Shown here: positions 1 through 5,200 of the stretch, piece after piece
How positions within the stretch are numbered: the first letter of the stretch is position 1
Layout of the letters: each line of letters opens with the position of its first letter
Assembly (NCBI GenBank): GCA_019105125.1
Contig: JAHRWO010000211.1
Coordinates: 1-5,340 of the forward strand
Origin: Flavobacterium sp.
GTDB taxonomy: Bacteria; Bacteroidota; Bacteroidia; Flavobacteriales; Flavobacteriaceae
DNA length: 5,340 bases
Reading direction: 5' to 3'
Notes under the pieces: model-generated
Database searches by the model: none
Seen by the model: only the letters and a program-made list of their open reading frames with translations
What the model was told of the DNA's origin: nothing
Position numbers and translations under genes: made by a program

Positions 1-63
1 AACGAATTAAATAACAATTCCCTGTTTAATACATTAGAACAACAGCAATATGAACCAAATTAA
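1..63 (+). CDS. Possible C-terminal end of an upstream gene (partial)
   Basis: Frame 1 is open from the window edge to a TAA at 61-63 and reads as 20 residues rich in Asn and Gln, ending in Tyr-Glu-Pro-Asn. The other two forward frames are closed by stops within the first dozen bases. If real, this is the tail of a gene that overlaps the ATPase start at 50 by 14 bases, an arrangement compatible with translational coupling. MoxR-type ATPases are commonly encoded beside their partner proteins, so the upstream gene could be such a partner, but 20 residues are too few to identify any family. A frame this short can be open by chance in AT-rich DNA. Confidence 0.35.
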   Translation, partial: NELNNNSLFNTLEQQQYEPN

Positions 64-1504
64 AACATTAGGCGATTTAAAAGCATCCGGATATCAATCA
101 AAATCAATTAAAGACGAACTAAGAAACAACCTCCGAAAAAAGATTCAAAGTGGAATCCCAACATTTGAAGGCGTTCATGGGTTTGAGAATTCGGTAATTC
201 CGGAATTAGAAAGAGCCATTTTATCCCGTCATAACATCAACTTGCTAGGATTGCGAGGACAAGCCAAAACACGATTGGCAAGAAAAATGGTAACGCTGTT
301 GGACGAATACATTCCGTATGTTACAGGATCAGAAATTAATGACGACCCTTTTCATCCCATCTCGAGATTCGCAAAAGACACTATTGCAGAATTGGGAGAC
401 AACACCCCAATATCATGGTTACACCGAGACGAGCGCTTCTTTGAGAAATTAGCCACTCCCGATGTAACTGTTGCGGATTTAATAGGTGACATCGACCCTA
501 TCAAAGCAGCCAATTTAAAATTGTCATATGCCGATGACCGAGTGATTCACTTCGGAATGATTCCGAGAGCCAACCGCTGTATATTCGTCATCAATGAATT
601 GCCCGATTTACAAGCCCGAATCCAGGTATCCTTATTCAACATTCTTCAAGAAGGCGACATTCAAATTAGAGGTTTCAAATTGCGCATGCCGTTAGACATG
701 CAATTCATATTTACGGCCAATCCAGAAGATTATACCAATAGAGGAAGCATAGTAACACCGCTAAAAGATAGAATTGGTTCCCAAATTTTAACCCACTATC
801 CCGAAACCATCGAGATAGCGAAAACCATTACCCATCAGGAAGCCAAACTAGACAAGACCCAAACCGAAACCGTATATGTTCCATATTTAGCGAAAGATTT
901 ACTTGAACAAATCAGCTTTGAAGCCCGAGATAGCGAATATATCGATTACAAATCAGGCGTATCGGCACGTATGAGCATCACCGCTTATGAAAACCTACTA
1001 AGCACCGCAGAGCGCAGAGCACTTAGAAATGGAACCGATACCACCACTTTACGACTTTCAGATTTCATGGGGATAATTCCAGCCATAACAGGAAAAGTAG
1101 AACTTGTGTATGAAGGAGAACAAGAAGGAGCAGCTCAAGTAGCCGTAAATCTAATTGAAAATGCCATACACACCTTCTTCCCCGCTTATTTCCCAAAAAT
1201 CGAAAGAATCGAGAAAATAGACGAGAAAAACGCTTATTCTGATATTATTGAATGGTTCATTGCCTCAGGTTTTGAACTAATGGACGAATGTAGCGACGAA
1301 GAATACAAAGAAATTCTAGATGACGTCACTCCTCTAGAAACGCTCATCAACAAATACCAACCCAATATCCTACCGGAAGATAAATACTTTATGAAAGAGT
1401 TTGTGTTGTGGGGATTGGTGACCTATAAAAAGCTAAGCAAAGATCGCTTTGAAAACGGCTATCATTTCAAAGATCCGTTTGGAAGCTATATCAACAAACT
1501 GTAA
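50..1504 (+). CDS. MoxR/ChlI-type AAA+ ATPase (magnesium chelatase-like)
   Basis: A complete 484-residue cytoplasmic AAA+ ATPase, with no signal peptide or membrane segment. Seen in the sequence: a Walker A motif GLRGQAKT at residues 67-74; a GDIDP segment at 146-150 of the kind found in the ChlI/MoxR insert; a Walker B strand CIFVINEL at 177-184 with catalytic Glu183 but Asn182 where Asp is usual; a sensor-1 TANP with Asn224; a likely arginine finger in PLKDR (Arg241); and a sensor-2-like VSAR (Arg307) at the start of the helical lid. About 150 further residues follow and end in an aromatic, charged tail. Known of the family: MoxR ATPases form hexamers and remodel or activate partner complexes, often with a VWA-domain protein. 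The substrate here cannot be told, and the similarity to magnesium chelatase does not imply chlorophyll synthesis. The ATG at 50 is preferred because the protein begins with a well-formed N-terminal helix region, although no Shine-Dalgarno sequence precedes it. No VWA gene follows; a strong terminator sits 25 bases after the stop. Base composition is visibly richer in GC than in the large gene downstream. Confidence 0.93.
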   Translation: MNQIKTLGDLKASGYQSKSIKDELRNNLRKKIQSGIPTFEGVHGFENSVIPELERAILSRHNINLLGLRGQAKTRLARKMVTLLDEYIPYVTGSEINDDPFHPISRFAKDTIAELGDNTPISWLHRDERFFEKLATPDVTVADLIGDIDPIKAANLKLSYADDRVIHFGMIPRANRCIFVINELPDLQARIQVSLFNILQEGDIQIRGFKLRMPLDMQFIFTANPEDYTNRGSIVTPLKDRIGSQILTHYPETIEIAKTITHQEAKLDKTQTETVYVPYLAKDLLEQISFEARDSEYIDYKSGVSARMSITAYENLLSTAERRALRNGTDTTTLRLSDFMGIIPAITGKVELVYEGEQEGAAQVAVNLIENAIHTFFPAYFPKIERIEKIDEKNAYSDIIEWFIASGFELMDECSDEEYKEILDDVTPLETLINKYQPNILPEDKYFMKEFVLWGLVTYKKLSKDRFENGYHFKDPFGSYINKL

Positions 1505-1529
1505 CACTTTTTTTACCACTGGTGTTGTC

Positions 1530-1568
1530 AAAATCGGATGAATTCAAATAGAATTTGTCCGATTTTTT
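1530..1568 (+). terminator. Strong intrinsic terminator after the ATPase gene
   Basis: A 16-base-pair stem pairs 1530-1545 with 1551-1566, with two adjacent G-U pairs (1539/1557 and 1540/1556) and a five-base loop AAATA at 1546-1550. The outer arm is AAAATCGGA against TCCGATTTT. The T run continues to 1568 and more T-rich sequence follows. It begins 25 bases after the ATPase stop codon, so it should end that transcript. The A run on the 5' side gives it a weaker U tract in the reverse direction too. Confidence 0.88.
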
Positions 1569-1599
1569 ATTTTTTAAATAAACATTAGGCTTTCATTAG

Positions 1600-1651
1600 C
1601 CCGATTTTCGTCTTGATAACTAAAGTATGCTAGACATTCTCAAAAATCGGG
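1600..1651. repeat. Inverted repeat CCCGATTTT / AAAATCGGG
   Basis: CCCGATTTT at 1600-1608 is the exact reverse complement of AAAATCGGG at 1643-1651, and a G-T plus an A-T pair can extend the stem outward to 1598 and 1653. The loop is 34 bases, so it is a less efficient hairpin than the terminator just upstream. A T-rich run (GGTTTTT) follows on the + strand. The arms match those of the first terminator in eight of nine positions (TCCGATTTT against CCCGATTTT), so the two structures could also pair with one another. It could be a backup terminator or a diverged copy of the first; its function is unknown. Confidence 0.4.
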
Positions 1652-1755
1652 TTGGTTTTTAATTTGAGTCAACAAACCTTAGACATAACTATGTCAGTAA
1701 TCAATATCAGACAATACCAAGGTTTCCTATCCTTGTATAATGTTGTGAATAGAAA

Positions 1756-1784
1756 AGTACTTACTTATATATTTATAGTACTTA
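1756..1784. repeat. Two AGTACTTA repeats 21 bases apart (possible operator)
   Basis: The octamer AGTACTTA occurs at 1756-1763 and again at 1777-1784, and each copy contains the palindrome AGTACT. The start-to-start spacing of 21 bases is about two helical turns, placing both on the same face of the DNA. The second copy ends eight bases before a candidate -33 element. This is the arrangement expected of a paired regulator site, but an AT-rich octamer pair can arise by chance and no regulator is identified. Confidence 0.25.
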
Positions 1785-1791
1785 AATAGTA

Positions 1792-1821
1792 TTTGTTTTG
1801 TCAAATTCAAACATTACTTTG
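1792..1821 (+). promoter_or_regulatory. Candidate Bacteroidota promoter for a small RNA
   Basis: TTTG at 1792-1795 is followed after 18 bases by TTACTTTG at 1814-1821, which matches the Bacteroidota -7 consensus TAnnTTTG at all but one fixed position. Transcription would start near 1828. It lies after the ATPase terminator and ahead of the orphan terminator at 1974-2004, so it could drive a short transcript. Such weak motifs recur by chance in DNA this rich in T, so the call is tentative. Confidence 0.27.
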
Positions 1822-1827
1822 ATGGAT

Positions 1828-2004
1828 ATTCCCTATACAAACTGACATTAAGTTTAGGAAATTAAATAAAAAACTATCATATCAATAAAAAATGAGAAAA
1901 TAGACTTCTAAAACAAATAAAAACCTCGATAGATTTTTTAAAAAAAGTTTTCTATTTTTTGCATGTTAATTTAAGATTAAGATACTGCTTAATCTGTTTT
2001 TTTT
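1828..2004 (+). ncRNA. Putative intergenic small RNA, about 175 bases
   Basis: This is inferred from layout: a promoter candidate ends at 1821 and a good intrinsic terminator ends at 2004, with no credible reading frame between them. Near the expected 5' end a small hairpin can form (AAACT at 1839-1843 with AGTTT at 1851-1855, and CCT 1832-1834 with AGG 1856-1858 across a bulge). An A-rich stretch of about 65 bases with little evident structure follows, then a weak ATAGA/TCTAT stem (1929-1955), then the terminator stem. I recognise no known RNA family. The same terminator could instead end a longer transcript starting anywhere after 1568. Confidence 0.25.
1974..2004 (+). terminator. Orphan intrinsic terminator in the intergenic region
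   Basis: AGATTAAG at 1974-1981 pairs perfectly with CTTAATCT at 1988-1995 across a six-base loop ATACTG. One G and then eight consecutive T residues (1997-2004) follow. The stem is AT-rich, with two G-C pairs, but the shape is that of a Rho-independent terminator on the + strand. The ATPase gene already has its own terminator more than 400 bases upstream and the next gene starts 195 bases downstream, so this one implies an additional transcript. Confidence 0.6.
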
Positions 2005-2042
2005 AAGATGTTATTAAAGTTTTATCGAAAAAAAATTGTTTA

Positions 2043-2075
2043 TTTGTCAAGCACAAATATTCTCAAGATATTTTG
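2043..2075 (+). promoter_or_regulatory. Candidate promoter of the large surface-protein gene
   Basis: TTTG at 2043-2046 and TATTTTG at 2069-2075 resemble the Bacteroidota elements TTTG and TAnnTTTG; the -7 element is one base short between TA and TTTG. The interval between them is 22 bases, near the usual range. Transcription would begin around 2081, giving a leader of roughly 118 bases. The position just after the orphan terminator and before the gene is sensible, but the motif match is imperfect. Confidence 0.3.
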
Positions 2076-2087
2076 CATTTAAACCCC

Positions 2088-2151
2088 AATCACCTAAAAC
2101 TACAAAAAACTATTAAATCGTCAAATAAAGTTATATACTTTTTTGGTGATT
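2088..2151 (+). promoter_or_regulatory. Folded leader with terminator-like arm upstream of the large gene
   Basis: AATCACC at 2088-2094 is the exact complement of GGTGATT at 2145-2151, and AAAA 2096-2099 can pair with TTTT 2141-2144 if T2095 is bulged. The 3' arm runs directly into TTTTT (2151-2155). A competing perfect eight-base pairing is available between CAAATAAA 2122-2129 and TTTATTTG 2153-2160, which shares bases with the first near 2151-2155. Two overlapping pairings, one ending in a T run, resemble an attenuator, but the 41-base or longer loop makes efficient termination doubtful. No riboswitch class is recognised. Confidence 0.25.
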
Positions 2152-2174
2152 TTTTATTTGGTAGTAACACTAGT

Positions 2175-2188
2175 TAATAAATTTATTA
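2175..2188. promoter_or_regulatory. Perfect 14-base palindrome just before the start codon
   Basis: TAATAAATTTATTA is a perfect palindrome lying 10 bases upstream of the ATG at 2199. It contains the in-frame TAA (2178-2180) that closes the frame upstream, which supports the chosen start. The segment between it and the ATG is an A-rich run without a Shine-Dalgarno sequence, as is common in Bacteroidota. It could be a repressor site or simply low-complexity AT sequence. Confidence 0.2.
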
Positions 2189-2198
2189 CAGAAAAAAA

Positions 2199-2267
2199 AT
2201 GGGGAAATTTTACAAGATTTTACTTTTAAATTGCTTTTTTGCTTTAACAAGCTTTAATCTTTATTCG
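2199..2267 (+). other. Signal peptide of the large surface protein
   Basis: Residues 1-23 have Lys at 3 and 6, a hydrophobic core from about residue 7 to 19 (Ile-Leu-Leu-Leu through Ser-Phe), and a polar end Leu-Tyr-Ser followed by Gln-Gln. Cleavage is most likely after Ser23, the usual pattern for Bacteroidota proteins entering by Sec. Cys12 is preceded by Asn, which does not fit a lipobox, so this is not read as a lipoprotein. Confidence 0.85.
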
Positions 2268-5200
2268 CAACAAATTAATCTTATCCGATTTAACAACTCG
2301 GCAAGCTACACTCCTGGCTCAGGTGTTTCTGTAATTATTAACCCTACCGGTGTATTTCAATTGGATAACCAATTTATTTTAGAATTATCTAATCCAGGTG
2401 GAACATTTACTACACCAACAGTCTTAAACACATTAAATGAATTTTACGTACCAGCTATTAATGGAGTATTGCCTAATAGTTTAGCAGCAGGAACATACAA
2501 ACTTAGAGTACGATCAACACAACCTGCTGTAACAGTAGATAGCGATAGTTTTACTGTGGTAAGTGGAAGTGGTATTAGTGTACCAAAGGCAACGTCTTCT
2601 ATTTTAAATAATTCTAACTTTTTTAATTGTATTAATTGTAATAACGATTTTACAATTTTTGGTAGTTTAAACCGAAGTGATATTGCTACTGTAAATAATA
2701 GTATCAATCCAGCTGGACTGAGAGATTTGACTATTTGTAATTATGATGATAATTATACCTATACCATTAAATTAATTAGTAAAATTGATGTCCCAACAGC
2801 CTCTATTTCAAGTCCACTTAATATTAATCATACAAACGGAATTTTTACTTTACCATCCACTTTAAGTATTGGTACACATATTTTTGAAATTGAAAAAAGA
2901 AACAGCACTTCAATTTCTGTTTTTAGTACTATTTTTCTATTTCATGGCAATGCAACTAATTTAGGAAACTCATCTAGTGAACAAATATGTGTAAATGATA
3001 CCGTTACATTTTCTATTGATAGAACAATAACTGGTATAGGAAGAAATTACTATGGTTCTAAATATAGAATTGATTTTGGTGACAATACTATAAATGAGTA
3101 TACCCATGCACAATTAATAGATTTATTAAATAATAATGATTTAAGTCATGTTTATAGAACCGTCTCATGTAATCAACCAAATAGTTTTTATGTAATAAAA
3201 AAAGAACTTTTTAATGAAGGGATTTTTAACTCTTGTGACAATTACGTTCTTAATGGTAATGGAGTAACAAAAAATGTTAATACAAGTAGTGCGCCAATAG
3301 CTAACATTATTCTACCTGAGAAACAATGTATTACCAATAATATTTTTGTAGATAATACAACAACTCCAGGAGCATTTGGAAATAATGGTGCTTGCCTGAG
3401 TGAAGTTGTATATTATTGGTCATATAAAAAACCCGGTGATACAAATTTCACTAATATACCCCAAAATAGTTCATGGATAAATTCGAGTTTTGATTTAACT
3501 ATACCAAGTTCGTTTGTAACTATACCAGGATGTTGGGAAGTAAAACTTGAAGCAATAAATCCAGACTTATGTCAAAATGTTTCAGAAGTAATCAAAACCA
3601 TCATAATTGAAGCAACACCAATACCTACTTTTACTAATACTCCCCAATCCCCAATTTGCGCTGGCACATCAATTTTATTTACAAATACTTCTAATGTATT
3701 AAATTTACCTTGTCAAGAACCTACGTATTCTTGGACAGTTACCCCCGTAGCAGGAACACCAGCCACAAGTTCTGGATATCAATTTGTTGCGCCTACCGAT
3801 GCCTCATCTCAAAACGCCAACATATTATTTACACAACCTGGATCATATTCTGTTGTTTTAAATGTCACCAATTCTTGTGGAACATTTGCTTCTACTCCCC
3901 GTATCATAGAAGTTTTTGGTAATCCAACGGTTAGTTTTAATCCTAATACTTTAACAATTTGTGATACAGCACCTGCTGGATATACAATAGATTTTAGTCT
4001 AGCAAGTACAAAACCAATATACAGTGCTGCTCCTTACGCTCCTACAAGTTACAATTGGACTGTTAGTGGGAGTGGCGTAACTGCTGCGGATTATTCTTTT
4101 GTAGGTGGAACAAATGCAAATAGTCAATATCCTCAAATTAATTTTACAGCTTATAAAACGTATATTATAACTGTTCAAGTAAATGGAAATTGTTCCGGCT
4201 CTAATCAAGCTTCATTTACATTTACGTTAAAACAAACTCCAATAATAACCAATACAAATTTATCACAATCCATTTGTACAGGTGGAACTACTACTCCTAT
4301 TAATTTAACATCTGATATGCCTTCAGGAACAGTCTACAATTGGACCGTTACTGCTACAAATGGAATAACTGGTTTTACAACTCCGGGTACAGGAAATACA
4401 ATTCCCGGTGCTAATTTGGTTAACCCAACTAACACTACAGGGACGGTTACTTATACTGTTACGCCGTCAAATAATGGATGTACTGGTAGCCCCGTTAACT
4501 TTGTAATTACGGTTAATTCTGCACCTTCTATTCCTAATCAAGCATTAACGGTATGCTCTGGAAATGCTTTTACGGTTTCATTAACAAATAACCCACCAAG
4601 TACTATTTTGCCTATTGGTACCACTTTTACATGGACCGTTTCAAGTCCTGCTGGAATAAGTGGTGCATCTAATCAAACTACACCTGTTAGTACTATTGGG
4701 CAAACATTGGTTAATACAACAAATGCTCCAATAGATGTAATCTACACAATTACTGCAAGTACTGGTTCTGCCCCTTCTATTTGCACTAGCAACTTTACAT
4801 TGACCGTAACAGTTAATCCTAGACCTCAAATACCTAATCAAACATTATCGGTTTGTTCTGGAAATGCTTTTAACCTTTCCTTAAGTAATAATCCACCAAG
4901 TATAATTCTACCATCAGGAACTACTTACAATTGGACAGTAACAGCACCTGCAGGAATAACAGGTGCTTCTAATCAAAACACCCCTATAAGTAACATAGGT
5001 CAGACACTTCTCAATTCAACTAGTAATCCAATAAATGTAGTTTATAATATCACAGCAACTTCTGGATCAGGTAGCAGCGCATGTACCAATAATTTTACCT
5101 TGACTGTAACAGTAAATCCAGCTCCAAGCGCAACAATTTCAGGAAATGCGAGTGTTTGCCAAAACTCTAATTCAGCTGTTATTACATTTACAGGTCTTAA

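Larger units (their letters stand above)
1505..2198. other. 694-base AT-rich intergenic region without a convincing protein gene
   Basis: No reading frame here looks like a protein gene; the best is a 32-codon frame at 1691-1789 without a recognisable start context. The region contains two terminator-like hairpins (1530-1568 and 1974-2004), another inverted repeat (1600-1651), nested short inverted repeats at 1674-1735, a spaced AGTACTTA pair (1756-1784), two promoter candidates (1792-1821 and 2043-2075) and a possible folded leader (2088-2151). It is unusually long and structured for a gap between two co-oriented genes, and is best read as the end of one transcription unit, a possible small RNA, and the promoter and leader of the large gene. 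Confidence 0.75.

Noticed and set aside
1598..1653. A miniature transposable element bounded by the CCCGATTTT inverted repeat
   Set aside because: The unit is only about 55 bases, no target-site duplication is visible, and one arm type is shared with the adjacent terminator.
1691..1789. A 32-codon + strand frame beginning MSVINIRQYQ and ending in a hydrophobic tail
   Set aside because: It has no ribosome-binding context or promoter that I can support and overlaps short inverted repeats and the AGTACTTA pair. A frame this short is expected by chance; a membrane microprotein is possible but unsupported without conservation or ribosome profiling.
2199..2240. Lipoprotein signal at Cys12 of the large protein
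   Set aside because: The residue before the Cys is Asn and the Cys sits in the middle of the hydrophobic core, so it does not fit a lipobox.
2444..2707. An 87-codon open frame on the - strand
   Set aside because: It lies wholly inside the large + strand gene, has no family resemblance, and its residues are the antisense reading of a Thr/Asn/Val-rich beta protein.
3710..3922. A 70-codon open frame on the + strand in a second frame
   Set aside because: It is embedded in the large gene, which keeps clear domain structure in its own frame here; the alternative product is rich in Cys, Trp and Tyr, as expected of an out-of-frame reading.
2991..3970. Bacteroidota O-glycosylation motifs (Asp-Thr-Val in the unit at 260, Asp-Thr-Ala in the unit at 574)
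   Set aside because: Only two matches to a loose three-residue motif were noticed in over 1000 residues, which is no more than chance would give.
3999..4208. A 69-codon open frame on the - strand
   Set aside because: Antisense shadow of the large gene, with an implausible composition rich in Ser, Ile, Cys and Arg.
4641..4841. A 66-codon open frame on the - strand
   Set aside because: Antisense shadow of the repeat units; its Cys/Arg/Asn-rich product mirrors the Thr/Ala/Val codons of the + strand.
4521..5120. A CRISPR array, suggested by regular repetition
   Set aside because: The period is 300 bases, the repeats are in frame and diverge mainly by conservative changes in a protein-coding gene; there are no short identical repeats with unique spacers.
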